A stretch of 64,000 bases of DNA, taken from the NCBI RefSeq assembly GCF_040939455.1, contig NC_134136.1:73236001-73300000 (forward strand), given 5' to 3'. Both the position numbers and the translations under genes were made by a program. Origin of the DNA: Microcebus murinus (Eukaryota > Chordata > Mammalia > Primates > Cheirogaleidae). Shown piece after piece: positions 9,999 to 21,308 of the stretch; position 1 is the first letter of the stretch; every line of letters begins with the position of its first letter. The notes under the pieces are model-generated. The model had not been told where the DNA came from and did not search any database. It saw nothing but the letters and a program-made list of their open reading frames with translations.

Positions 9999-11378
9999 GG
10001 AGGGGCAGAGCAAGATGGCGGACGAATAACACCGCCAGACAGAGTGTATCTGCAGAAAAGACAGATTCTAGCAGAAATTAGAGGAAAGAAGCAAGAAGAT
10101 GAGCATACAGCGGACTAGGGCCGGAAGGAGGGGTACCTGAGACTCCGGGAAACTCCAAGGGAGGAGGCTGCGGAGGAGAACTGGAGGCTGAGACCACCGG
10201 AGCAGCCCGGAGACCAGCAGCAAGGGTAGGTAGATTTGCTGTTTCCCCTCCCCTGCATTCGGGACTGCTGGTGGTCTCCCCAGCGGGTGCAGAGACCTGC
10301 GGACACCAGCCCAGAGACCGCCGCCATCTACCCACGGTGAGCCTGTAGCAGACGTGGCACCAGGTTCCCAACTTCCTCCGGGCACCTCCGTGTGCACAGA
10401 CCCGAGCCGCGCGGCAGGCGCCATATTGCCTCCTCCTCCACTCCGCCGACCCTACCCGTGGCTGCCCAGAGAGACAATACAGCCACCAGTCGGAGGCACC
10501 TCCAGGGAACGGGACCTTCCTGTTTGGTAGCCCGCCCGCCCTCCCATTGCTGCTGGCACCGTGTTCCCAGGAAAACGGTGCTGACTCAGAGGCTGAGAGA
10601 CATAGACCCAGCTTGGGTTCACTGTGGGTGAATTAGGACCGGAAATCCTCTCCCTGGTGGGAATAAAGTTTGAACTCTGGGACCCAGAGGTTGGACCTGC
10701 AGACCAGATTCCCTGCACTGAGGGCTAGCATTGCCCGGGGCACAGAAGGGTTATACGTGAACAGCCTACTGACTTGTGTGTGCCTCCAGGGGCGGATCGG
10801 CATCCTAGAGGGCAACTCTCCTCCCAGGAGGAGGCCGTGCACCCAACCCAGGTGGAGTTCCTGTGCAGGGAACCTCCCCGCCGGCATCACAGTTCGGGGA
10901 GGCCTGGTGGCTTGTGGTCTGGCCTGCTGGCAGAGGCCCAGGAGTGGTTGCTGAGTTGGGGAGGGTGGAAAGAAGTGAGGCCCGCTCCAGACAGCGTGTG
11001 TCAGACAGCCCCACCCCTACAAACAGACTTTCTGGCTGAGCGGGACCATTCCAGCCCGCCCTGACAGCTTTCCCTGGAAGCAGAGCAGAGAACTTTGACC
11101 TCTGCAAACGGCCTGAGGGCAGGCTTACCCAACCCAGCTCCGCCCAGAACTAGAGCTGATAACAGGACTCAAAATCAACACCATAGCCTGTTCCTCCAAG
11201 TAAACGCCACCTACTGACAGGGATGGCATCTTGCACAGCCTTTCCACGGCACCCACTGACTCAATATACAGGGAGTGGTCCAATTTCACCCACAGACACC
11301 ACCTAACGCCTCAGAAACTAAACAAAGTGTGTGAATACCCAAACAATAACCTAAGGAAAGAAACAACAACTGATCGAC
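9999..11378 (+). promoter_or_regulatory. 5' UTR and internal promoter region of L1 C
   Basis: The leader begins GGAGGGGCAGAGCAAGATGG, with the YY1-type core CAAGATGGCGG at 10011-10021. It aligns by eye with the B and G leaders. The antisense frame that is long in B is broken into several pieces here (10452-10718, 10633-10890 and 10805-11107, minus strand). The leader ends at the ORF1 ATG. Confidence 0.75.
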
Positions 11379-12371
11379 ATGGGAAGAAATCAGCGAACGA
11401 ACTCAGGAAATATGAAGAAACAAACGGAAAACACACCCTCAAAGAGGAGCACCAGCCCCCTAGAAACAAACACTGACCAAAATCAGGCAACCAATATGAC
11501 AAAAGAGGAATTTCATATGTGGATCATAAGAACACTCAAACAGCTGCAACAACAACTCAATAAACAACACCAAGAAACCACAAAAAGTCTCCAGGATATG
11601 GGAAAAGAACTAGACACATTGAAGAAAAGTGTAACCGAACTCCTGGAAATGAAGAATCAATTCAAGGAACTACAAAATACAGTGGAAAGTCTAAAGAACA
11701 AGGTAGATCAAACAGAAGAAAGAATCTCAGAGCTTGAAGATAACACCCTCCAATTAAATAAATCAGTCACAGAAATAGAGCAGAGAAACAAGAGAAAAGA
11801 GCAAAGCCTACAAGAGCTGTGGGATTATGTGAAGAAACCTAAGGTGAGGGTCATAGGCTTACAAGAAGGGGAAGAAGACAACACTCAATGGTTGAACAAG
11901 CTGTTTGAAGATATAATAGAGGAAAATTTCCCAGGCCTTGCTCAAAATCTTGATATACAATTTCAAGAAGCTCAGAGGACCCCTGGGAGATTCAATGCAA
12001 ACAGGAAGACGTCACGACATGCAGTCATCAGACTGATCAAAGTATCAACTAAAGAGGCCCTTCTAAGAGCTGTAAGACAAAAGAAGCAAGTAACATACAA
12101 GGGAAAACGAATTCGAATAACATCAGACTTCTTTAATGAGACTTTACTAGCAAGGAGAGACTGGGGCCCCATTCTCACTCTTTTGAAACAAAACAATGCC
12201 CAGCCTAGAATCTTATTCCCTGCAAAACTAAGCTTCGTATATGAAGGAGAAATAAAAACATTCTCAGACAAGCAAAGGCTCAGAGAATTCACCAAGACAA
12301 GACCAGCCCTACAAGAAGTACTTAAAACAGTGTTATGCACGGAACATCATAATAATAACCCACAAATATAA
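11379..12371 (+). CDS. L1 ORF1: L1 ORF1p, intact 330-codon frame
   Basis: This is the only complete ORF1 in the window. The protein binds L1 RNA in cis and assembles the retrotransposition particle in the cytoplasm. A basic, polar N-terminus (about residues 1-50) is followed by a heptad-rich coiled coil (about 50-150), an RRM-like core with NANRKTSRHAVIRL, and a C-terminal domain with ARRDWGPI, PRILFPAKLSF and EFTKTRPALQEVLK, all typical of mammalian ORF1p. The length is close to the 338 residues of human ORF1p. The start is set by the MGRNQ ATG, conserved in B and G; ORF1 of G spans exactly the same 993 bases. ORF2 follows 41 bases downstream. Expression would depend on the L1 promoter. The element is dead for lack of ORF2, so this is a relic frame. 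Confidence 0.85.
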   Translation: MGRNQRTNSGNMKKQTENTPSKRSTSPLETNTDQNQATNMTKEEFHMWIIRTLKQLQQQLNKQHQETTKSLQDMGKELDTLKKSVTELLEMKNQFKELQNTVESLKNKVDQTEERISELEDNTLQLNKSVTEIEQRNKRKEQSLQELWDYVKKPKVRVIGLQEGEEDNTQWLNKLFEDIIEENFPGLAQNLDIQFQEAQRTPGRFNANRKTSRHAVIRLIKVSTKEALLRAVRQKKQVTYKGKRIRITSDFFNETLLARRDWGPILTLLKQNNAQPRILFPAKLSFVYEGEIKTFSDKQRLREFTKTRPALQEVLKTVLCTEHHNNNPQI

Positions 12372-12412
12372 AAACAACCAAAACCCAAGGATATTAAAGG
12401 CCTGATATTACA

Positions 12413-15400
12413 ATGACTCAAGACAGAAATCATAGCAACAACATCCAACCCAACAGAATGATCAGTAATCTCCATTACCTATCAGTTCTCTCAATAAATG
12501 TGAATGGCTTAAACTCTCCACTCAAGAGACACAGGCTGGCTGAATGGATAAGAAAATACAGGCCAAGTATATGCTGTCTTCAGGAAACACATCTAACCTG
12601 CAAGAATGCAAATAGACTAAAAATAAAAGGGTGGAGATCAATATTCCAAGCAACTAGAAGCCAAAAGAAGGCTGGTGTGGCAGTTCTAATTTCAGACGAT
12701 TTAGTTTTTAAACCAACAAATGTAGTAAAAGACAAAGAGGGTCATTACATAATGGTGAAGGGCACAGTCCAACAAGAAGTGATAACAATTTTAAATATAT
12801 ATGCACCCAACTTATGTGCACCCAGATTCATAAAGCAAACCTTACTGGAGCTAAGCAAATGGACTAAGAGCAACGCCATAATCGCCGGAGATTTCAACAC
12901 CCCACTGACGGCACGAGACAGATCCTCCAAACAGAAAATTAAAAAAGAAATAATGGACTTAAACAAAACTCTAGAACAATTGGGTCTGACTGACATCTAC
13001 AGAACATTCTACCCAAAATCCACTGAATATACGTTCTTCTCATCAGCTCACGGGACACTCTCTAAGATTGACCATATCCTAGGACACAAAGTAAATCTCA
13101 AGAAATTTAAAAAAATAGAAATCATACCATGTACCTTCTCAGATCACAGTGGAATAAAACTAGAAATGAACCCTAACAGAAACTCACATTTCTATACAAA
13201 ACCGTGGAAATTAAAAAACCTCCTACTAAATGATGACTTCGTAAATGAAGAAATCAAGACGGAAATAATAAAATTCTATGAAGAAAACGACAATGGAGAG
13301 ACAAGTTATCAACTCCTCTGGGACACAGCTAAAGCAGTTCTGAGAGGAATGTTTATCTCCATAAATGCCTATAACCAAAAGACAAGAAGATCACAAATAG
13401 ACAGTCTAATGAAACGACTCAAAGAGCTGGAAAAAGAAGAACAGACCAACCCCAAATCCAGCAGAAGAAGTGAAATCAACAAGATCAAATCAGAACTAAA
13501 CGAAATTGAAAACAGGGAAGCTATTCAGGAGATTAATAAAACAAAAAGTTGGTTCTTTGAAAAAATAAACAAAATTGACACACCATTGGCTAAGCTAACG
13601 AAAAGCAGAAAAGAGAAATCTCTAATAAGCTCCATCAGGAATAAAAAAGGAGATATCACAACTGATCCCAAAGAGATACAATTTATGAATACTACAAAAA
13701 TCTTTATGCACACAAACTGGAAAATGTGGAGGAAATGGACAAATTGCTAGAAACACACAGCCTCCCTAGGCTCAACCAGGAAGAAATAGATTCCCTGAGC
13801 AGACCAATCTCAACAGCTGAAATAGAAACAGCAATTAAAAATCTCCCTAAAATGAAAAGTCCCGGTCCAGATGGCTTCACACCCGAATTTTACCATACTT
13901 ACAAAGAAGAACTAGTACCTATCTTGCAGAAACTATTCCACAACATCGAGAAGAACGGAAACCTCCCCGACACCTTTTATGAAGCGAATATTACTCTGAT
14001 ACCAAAACCAGGAAAGGATGCAACAAAAAAAGAAAACTACAGACCAATATCCCTAATGAATATAGAATCAAAAATTTTCAACAAAATCTTAGCTAACCGA
14101 ATCCAGACACTTATCAAAAAAATAATCCACCACGACCAAGTGGGCTTCATCCCAGGGATGCAGGGATGGTTCAACATACGTAAATCTATAAATGCAATTC
14201 ACCACATCAACAGAAGCAAAAACAAAGACCACATGATTCTTTCAATAGATGCAGAAAAAGCTTTTGACAAAATTCAACACCCTTTCTTGATACGAACACT
14301 TAAGAAAATAGGCATAGAAGGGACATACCTAAAAATGATATAAGCGATATATGACAGACCCGTAGACAACATCATACTGAATGGGGAAAGATTGAAATCA
14401 TTCCCACTTAGAACTGGAACCAGACAAGGCTGCCCACTATCTCCACTTCTGTTCAACATAGTGCTGGAAGTCTTGGCTACAGCAATCAGACAGGAAAATG
14501 GAATCAAAGGTATCCAAATAGGGGCAGAGGAGATCAAACTTTCACTCTTTGCTGATGATATGATATTGTATCTAGAAAACCACAAAGATTCAACCAAGAA
14601 ACTCCTGGAACTGATCAATGAATTTAGTAAAGTCTCAGGATACAAAATCAATACACAGAAATCAGAGGCATTCATATACGCCAACAACAATCTAATTGAG
14701 AACCAAATCAAAGAGTCAATTCCCTTCACAATAGCGACAAAGAAATTAAAGTACCTAGGAATATACTTAACCAAGGAGGTAAAAGACCTCTACAGGGAGA
14801 ACTATGAAACACTGAGGAAGGAAATAGCAGAGGATGTAAACAGATGGAAATCCATACCATGCTCGTGGATCGGCAGACTCAATATCATCAAAATGTCTGT
14901 ACTACCCAAACTGATCTACAGATTCAATGCAATACCTATTAAAATCCCATCAGCATTCTTCACAGATATAGAAAAAATTATTTTACGCTTTGTATGGAAC
15001 CAAAGAAGACCCCGAATATCAAGAGCAATTCTAGGCAACAAAAACAAAATGGGAGGCATTGACATGCCAGATAACAAACTATACTACAAAGCTGTAGTAA
15101 TTAAAACAATATGGTATTGGCACAAAAATAGGAACATTGACCAGTGGAACAGATGTGAGAATCCTGATATAAAACCATCCTCATATAGCCATCTAATCTT
15201 TGATAAAGCAGACAAAAACATACGCTGGGGAAAAGAATCCCTCTTCAATAAATGGTGCTGGGAAAACTGGATAGCCACCTGTAGAAGGCTAAAACAGGAC
15301 CCACACCTTTCACCTCTCACAAAAACCAACTCACGCTGGATAACAGACTTAAACCTAAGGTATGAAACTATTAGAAGTATAGAGGAAAAAGTTGGAAACA

Positions 15401-16276
15401 CTCTCCTAGACATTGGCCTGGGCAAAGAGTTTATGAAGTAGTCCCCAAAGGCAATCACAGCAGCAACAAAAATAAATAAATGGGACATGATCAAACTACA
15501 AAGTTTCTGCACAGCCAAAGAAATAGTCATGAAAGTAAACAACCTACAGAATGGGAGAAAATTTTTGCATCCTATGCATCCGATAAGGGACTGATAACTA
15601 GAATATACTTAGAACTCACGAAAATCTGAAAGAAAAAATCAAATAACCCCATTAAAAAGTGGGCAAAGGACTTGAACAGAAATTTTTCTAAAGAAGACAG
15701 AAGCATGGCCAAGAAACATATGAAGAAATGCTGAACACATCTAATCATCAGGGAAATGCAAATCAAAACCACAATGAGATATCACTGAACCCCAGTGAGA
15801 ATGGCCTTTATCAAAATATCTCCAAACGATAAATGCTGGCGTGGTTGCGGAGAGAGAGGAACACTCCTACACTGCTGGTGGGACTGCAAACTAGTTCAAC
15901 CTCTGTGGAAAGCAATATGGAGATACCTTAAAGCGATACAAGTGAATCTACCATTTGATCCAGCAATCCCATTGCTGGGCATCTACCCAAATGATCCAGT
16001 GACACTCTACAAAAAAGACACCTGCATTCGAATGTTTATAGCAGCACAATCATAATCGCAAGGCTGTGGAAACAGCCCAAGTGCCCATCCATCCAAGAAT
16101 GGATTAATAAAATGTGGTATATGTATACCATGGAGTACTATTCAGCTCTAAGAAACAATGGTGATATAGCACATCTTATATTTTCCTGGTTAGAGCTGGA
16201 ACCCATACTACTAAGTGAAGTATCCCAAGAATGGAAAAACAAGCACCAGATATATTCTCCAGCAAACTGGTATTAA
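12413..16276 (+). pseudogene. L1 ORF2: L1 ORF2 of element C, full span but inactivated
   Basis: ORF2p nicks target DNA and reverse-transcribes L1 RNA. The endonuclease is open from 12413 to 13750 and keeps the active-site set: Asn in SINVNGLN, Glu in LQETHL, Asp and Asn in GDFNTPL, and FSDHSG. The RT catalytic FADD is at 14548-14559. The C-terminal CX3CX7HX4C zinc-knuckle-like motif is at 15834-15887. Lesions: a 7-base loss near 13676 (AGAAGAT relative to G), TAA at 14341, TAG at 15439, a 4-base loss near 15540, TGA at 15626 and others, and a 1-base loss near 16050. The three losses total 12 bases and explain the 3864-base span against a reconstructed 3876. Confidence 0.93.
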
Positions 16277-16324
16277 CTGAGTAGCACCTAAGTGGACACA
16301 TAGGTACTACAGTAATAGGGTATT

Positions 16325-16352
16325 GGGCAGGTCGAGGGGGGAGGGGGGCGGG
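16325..16352 (+). promoter_or_regulatory. G-rich tract in L1 C 3' UTR (G-quadruplex motif)
   Basis: Four G-runs of three or more (GGG, GGGGGG, GGGGGG, GGG) occur within 28 bases. The same tract recurs in E (22742-22770), F (about 33175-33198) and, as C-runs, in G (48774-48806). A G-rich polypurine tract is a known feature of mammalian L1 3' UTRs. Confidence 0.75.
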
Positions 16353-16499
16353 TATATACATACATAATGAGTTAGATTTGCACCATCTGGGGGATGGTCA
16401 TGATGGAGACTCAGACTTTTGGGGGGAGGGGGGGAAACGGGCATTTATTGAAACCTTAAAATCTGTACCCCCATAATATGCCAAAATAAAAAAAAAATT

Positions 16500-17698
16500 A
16501 AAAACAAAAGAAAACAAAAAAAACACTATGCATTAAATGAAAGAGATTGGAAACATGGCTTCATGTTTTCTCAATGTAAACAAGCATTTGATGTTTTCTC
16601 AAAAAGTAAATTTGGATTTTATTGAATCAAAAAAAAAATCTATAGACTTAGAAAAGTGATCATGTTTTACCTAGTACCCACAACAGAAATTACAGTCCAG
16701 TAGACTATCACATACATGTGCATGTTTGGGTGAAAATGTATTTGTTACATTGAGGAATTCTTTGCCTTAATGTACATGATGTACTCTGATTTTCCAATAG
16801 AATATATTTTAATTTTGAAAGCTGTTAAGAAACCAGTTAACTGATTTCACTATCCAACCAGAGGTTACAGCAGAGTTTGAAATTCACTAAAGAATTATGG
16901 TATATTGTTGAGTTACAAAAAATCTGCAGAATCCTCCTAATAGTATGAATCTACACTTTCATGAAAAATTGACAAGAGATGTTACCCAGTAACATCTTTG
17001 TACATATATCAGTAACTTGTTCTTTTTAAAATAATTTATGTTTAAATTAACCTATTGAACTAAAAGCACAATTAACATTGATATAAAAAAGATATTAAAC
17101 TGAAAACTTATGGTGGTAGATAAATTTTGCATCAAATATTTAGGTACTATTTCAATGTTAAGATTAATAAATGGCTTTAAGATCCTTATTCCTGAATAAA
17201 GTCTTAAGTTCATAACTCTTCTAGTTCAAAGTATTCTATAGTTGTTCAATGTATTCTTTTTCTAATAGGTATGGAAATGTGTTTGGAAAAAGACATGAAG
17301 ACATTTATTTAGACATGGAATCACATGTTGTAATACTGCGTTGGTTTATGCTTTTATAATTGCATCTTTAAAAATAACAACAACTAGAGAAATCTAAGGA
17401 GAAAATATTAACAAATTATTCACAGCAAAAAGAAAACTGAGCTATCAATAAATGAATTTTTGTAGACTTGTATCAGTATACAAATAACAATTCAAAGCCT
17501 TTCTCAGTAACATAAAATCAGGTTTGAATTACTAAATATATCTCAACAAAAAGTATCAATACTCTAAGTGCATTTTTCTCAATTTATATCATATTATTAT
17601 GGCAATTTATCCTAAAAATTTCAATGATACTCTTCGCTAAGTTAAAAATAGTTTGCGAAAGTTCACCCAGTATAAACTAGTGAAACAAGTATAAACTA
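16500..17698. other. AT-rich sequence, no gene or repeat recognised
   Basis: No sizeable ORF and no repeat consensus are visible. The 12-base text AGTATAAACTAG occurs twice just before the next Alu (17669-17680 and 17688-17699). It is the 3' flank of the L1 A-B-C chain and contains none of the sequence that the chain's 5' flank predicts. Confidence 0.55.
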
Positions 17699-18030
17699 GC
17701 AGCCAGGCATGGGGACTCAAACCTGTAATCCTAGGACTCTGGGAGGCCGAGGTGGAGGTGGGAGGATTGCTTGACTTCAGGAGTTCAAGATCAGCCTGAG
17801 CAAGAGTGAGACCCTATATCTACAAAAAAAAAAAAAAAAAAAAATTAGCCAGCGTGGTGGCAAGCACCTATAGTCCCAGCTAACTGGGAGGCTGAGGCGG
17901 GAGAATTGCTAGAGTCCAGGAGCTTGAGGTTGTAGTGAGCTATACACTTTAGCCTGGGCAACAGAGTGAGACCCTGTCTTAAAACAAAACAAAACAAAAC
18001 AAAAAGAAGAAGACAAAGAAAGAAAGAAAC
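17699..18030 (+). mobile_element. Alu: Alu SINE, full-length dimer, diverged
   Basis: The left monomer starts CAGCCAGGCATGGGGACTCA and includes CTGAGCAAGAGTGAGACC. An A-run of about 20 forms the middle linker. The right monomer (TTAGCCAGCGTGGTGGCAAG) ends GACCCTGTCTTAAAAC, followed by a variable A-rich tail. A left-monomer insertion (GTGGAGGTGGGAGG) and many substitutions suggest an old copy. No convincing target-site duplication could be read beyond the tail. Confidence 0.9.
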
Positions 18031-18126
18031 TGGTGAGACATAATTATACATACCTCGTAAAACTAGAGTAATAATGTTCATTTACAACACCAGACATGTA
18101 CTAATATAGTATATCTACAATATACA

Positions 18127-18252
18127 CAGGGTGTCCCCAAAATCACCATACATAGGAAAAATGGGAAATTGTAGCTTTGTTGTACCTTTATTTACAAAAT
18201 ATCCATTAGAAATTTTACAAAATTTTTCCTTTGGAGACTTTTGGGACACCCT
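18127..18252. mobile_element. Mariner-like MITE with terminal inverted repeats
   Basis: The left end AGGGTGTCCCCAAAATC and the right end GACTTTTGGGACACCCT are inverted copies of each other (one gap, one mismatch). The similarity continues inward as AGGAAAAAT on both sides, giving imperfect inverted repeats of about 28 bases. The element is only ~126 bp and has no ORF, so it is non-autonomous. The GGTGTCCCAAAA termini suggest a Tc1/mariner-type family; I cannot name it. TA flanks are suggestive but not clean. Confidence 0.6.
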
Positions 18253-18289
18253 ATAATATGTTAGTGTTACCTAAAATAATGCTGAAACA

Positions 18290-19011
18290 AAAATTCTCAA
18301 TAAAATATACAAGCAAACCAAATCCAGCAACATGTACAAAGGATTACAAAACATGACCAATGACATTTGTCCCAGAAATCAAAGTTGGTTTAATATTTGA
18401 AAACCGATTTATAGACTATATAATATCAATAGGGTAAAAGGGGAAAAACATGTGATAATCTAAACAGATAAAGAAAAGGCATTGGACAAAATCCAGTATC
18501 TTTTCATGATCAAAAACACTAATAAATTTGGAATACAAGGAAACTTCCATAATCTGATAAAAGATAACTATAGGAAATCTACACTTAACATTATACTTAA
18601 TGATAAAAGACTAAATTCTTTCCTTCTAAGCTCATCAATAAGAGTAGGATGTTTATTTTCAGTATTTTTATTCAATATTTTACTAAAGTTCTAGTCAGAG
18701 CAATTATGTAAAACAAAGGAATAAAAAGCTTCCAGAATGAAAAAGAAGAAAAACAATATCTATTTGTAGGTGACATGATCTTACATATAAAAAATCCTAA
18801 GGAATTAAATAAAAAGCTATTAGAATAAATGAATTTAGCAAAATTTCAGGATAGAAGATCAGTATACAAAAAGCCATTTTATTTCTATACATCAGCAATG
18901 AATAGTCAGAAAATTCAATTTTTAAAGACTCTATTTACAATGATATGAAAAAGAATACTAAAAAACTTAACAAAAGAACAAAAAATAAAAAAAATTACAT
19001 TCTAAAAATGA
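18290..19011 (+). mobile_element. L1: Ancient L1 ORF2 fragment (L1M type)
   Basis: Translation gives degraded RT text: IQYLFMIKNTNKFGIQGN matches the region after DKIQHPFL in L1 C, NIILNDKRLNSF matches [12 protein letters not shown], and a GDMILHIKNPKE-like stretch near 18770 corresponds to [13 protein letters not shown]. Stops and indels are frequent, so it is much older than A-C. It ends at the start of element D. Confidence 0.85.
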
Positions 19012-21181
19012 CAAACAGATGGCAGATTAGCAGTGGCCTCTTGGCTCACTGCTCCCAGAGAAGGGGGTGAAGAACGTGGACAGCTACACATGAGTGTATC
19101 ACTCCTGCCTAAGAACAGCAATGTGAAGCTGCAGATTAACAGTGTGGGACACATAGTGCTGGAGAAAAAAAAAGGTGAGGTGAACTAGAGATATGTTCAT
19201 AAAGACTGGATAGTGTGAGATAGAGAGTAGGGAATAGAGCACGGGAGGGCTGCACCCACCCAGCCAGCCAGTGCAGTGCGATCTGACCCACAGGAGGATT
19301 CCTGCCTCCCCCACAGACCTCCATGCCCACTCAGACAGAGACACATCTGAATTAAGTGCAAAGTTGTGGCACAGGAGGACAGGATCTCTGGAGAGGAAAA
19401 AGTAGTGGGAATCATTTTGAACGCTCCAGTGCTCTGTACTGAGACTGCACTGGGCCACAAAAGAGCTAATATGAGTGGTTACTTCCTATGACCACAACCA
19501 TGTAAGGGAGTTTGGACACTGGCACCTCACCTATGGTGGTCAGAGGGACCAGAGCGCAGGAGGTGAACGCTAAAAAATGCTAAAAGGGGGGACCAGAGCA
19601 CAGGGGGTGAACACTAAAAAAGGGGATCTTCCCCTGGGAACTGCTGATGATTCAGCCAGTTCTAGGTGGGAAAAAAGATCAGGACTCTTGACTAAGCAGA
19701 CAGGAGACTGCCGGACTGTGATGCAGAGGTGACAGCTGGCAGCCTGTTGATTCAGCTTGCTGGACCAGCATCTGCCAACTCCTGAGTGGTTGCCCACAAT
19801 GCTAGTTCTCCAGGGGTGAGCAGCCGCCATCACAGAGGTTCCCAGCCTGGAGATGCTGCAGTGCATGGTACTTTAGGGCAACACCCCTCCCACAGCCTGG
19901 GGACTTTAGTGCCAGGTGCAGAAAACTCCACCCTTGCAGCTGGGGAGAACTAAGAAAAGCCCCTTTCTTTCTCTGTACGGTTGGCATAAATCTGCAGGAC
20001 TTTGGTGGTGAAAAATAGTCGGTGACCTGATGATTCAGCTCGCTGGGCCAGTGTCACTGGGCGAATCTTGAGTCCTCATCCCCAACACTAGTTCTCCAGG
20101 GATGGGTGGCCACCATTTTGGGGGTCCTCAGCACAGAAACAATGACACACAGTGCTTTCAGGCAACACCCCTCCCCTAGCCCCGGGACTTTCACTCCAGT
20201 TGGGGCAGGCTATTCCCTTGGAAGTGGGAAAAAGTGAGAAAAGCCACTTTTTGTGTGCAACTGGAGTGAATTAGTGGGGCTTTGGTGCTGAAAAATAGTT
20301 GGTGGCCTTTTGACTTGGCCTGCTCGACCGGCTTAGGTCATCTAGTAAGAACATAAACCCAGGGCTTGCTCTTGGGGTCTCAGAGGCTACCAACATTGGG
20401 TTTTGTCCATATGGAAGGAAAAACATGGCCAGAGACTTTTGCAATTGCTCCAATTAACCCCTCCTATCAGGAACACCCTTCCCAGTGGGGTGAAAGAGCC
20501 ATGAACAACATATTAGTGGATCCCCCTAGTGGCAGATCAAGCAACCACAGAAGCACACACACCCAGGCTTGCAGGCACCAGCTCGGATATATCTTGCCAT
20601 TACCCCTACCTTAAGGGAGAACAGGGTCCAAATAACCCTTGGGAGTGGCAAGTCCCCTACCAACGATTGGGGCATTCATATACCCCATCCAGGGGCCAGA
20701 GCCTACCACTGACACAACAAATTACTTCAATAACTGGCTCCTCCACATAAACTACAATCAAACTCAAAGAGGGCAATCCCATAGCTTAACAGAGTGCCTT
20801 CCATCTCAAGATATTAGAGGGCAATGGAGTCATACCCACAAGTGCAATCCGCCAGCTGGGAGCTTAAGCTGGGGTACCAAAATCCACTAGTATCCATTGG
20901 CAAGAGGTGAAGAAAACAGGTCAGAGGCAAACCAACTTGCTAAAATATCCCTAAGGCAATGCAGGGCCAGTGTGCCTCTCCCCAGCACTGTCAAGGAACC
21001 CTTGGGAACTTGGAGATAGGGTCATAAACAAGTCCTAGCACCACCAGTTCTTGACCAAGTAGCCTAGTGAGAAAGAATCAGCGAAAGCACACAGAAAGAT
21101 AAAAGACCACAGAGAAATATCACACCCAACAGACATCTTTAGACACTCAACAATGAACACTAACTTAAATGAAATGATTAA
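19012..21181 (+). promoter_or_regulatory. Long 5' UTR of L1 D with internal tandem units
   Basis: The leader is about 2.2 kb and unrelated in wording to the A/B/C/G leaders. It holds a tandem arrangement with a ~280-base period. Units begin at about 19747 (TGATTCAGCTTGCTGGACCA), 20031 (TGATTCAGCTCGCTGGGCCA) and 20311 (TGACTTGGCCTGCTCGACCG). Shared landmarks include CTAGTTCTCCAGGG, GGCAACACCCCTCCC, AAAAGCC and GGTGAAAAATAGT. A smaller 43-base direct duplication starts at 19545 and 19588. The A/B/C leaders show no such units. Confidence 0.7.
19747..20310 (+). repeat. Two ~280-bp tandem units in the L1 D leader
   Basis: Unit 1 spans about 19747-20030 and unit 2 about 20031-20310; the start of a third is at 20311. 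Each runs from a TGATTCAGC(T/C)(T/C)GCTGG-type start, through CTAGTTCTCCAGGG(G/A)TG and GGCAACACCCCTCCC, to GGTG(G/C)TGAAAAATAGT. Identity by eye is moderate, so the duplication probably predates insertion of this copy or is old. Confidence 0.7.
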
Positions 21182-21308
21182 ATGACAGAGGAAGAATTCC
21201 GAATATGGATTTTAAGAAAACTCAATGGAATTGAAGAGAAAAGAGAAACCCAACACAAAGAAGCCACAAGAACAATACAGGAAATGAATGACAAATTCTC
21301 TAAAGAAA
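21182..21308 (+). pseudogene. L1 D ORF1, 5' piece before the E insertion
   Basis: The reading [20 protein letters not shown] and the following heptad-rich residues match the ORF1p coiled-coil entry (compare MTKEEFHMWIIRTLKQLQ in C). The frame is cut at about 21308 by L1 E and runs open into E's ORF2 (see the fusion frame at 21182-22693). Confidence 0.85.

Larger units (their letters stand above)
9999..16497 (+). mobile_element. L1: L1 element C (LINE-1), full length, ~6.5 kb
   Basis: Element C has a 5' UTR (9999-11378), an open ORF1 (11379-12371), a 41-base inter-ORF gap, ORF2 (12413-16276, inactivated), a 3' UTR with a G-rich tract, and an A-rich end at about 16497. Its 5' edge joins ORF2 of element B. 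I find no target-site duplication: the B-side text AATCAACAAGATCA does not recur after the tail. The 3' flank (CACTATGCATTAAATG) is neither L1 B, L1 A nor MST sequence. C may therefore be the 5' part of one insertion joined by recombination to the 3' part of another. Confidence 0.95.

Noticed and set aside
14392..15441. 349-codon open frame as a stand-alone gene
   Set aside because: It is the RT/thumb part of L1 C ORF2, in the same frame as 13726-14343 and separated from it only by one TAA.
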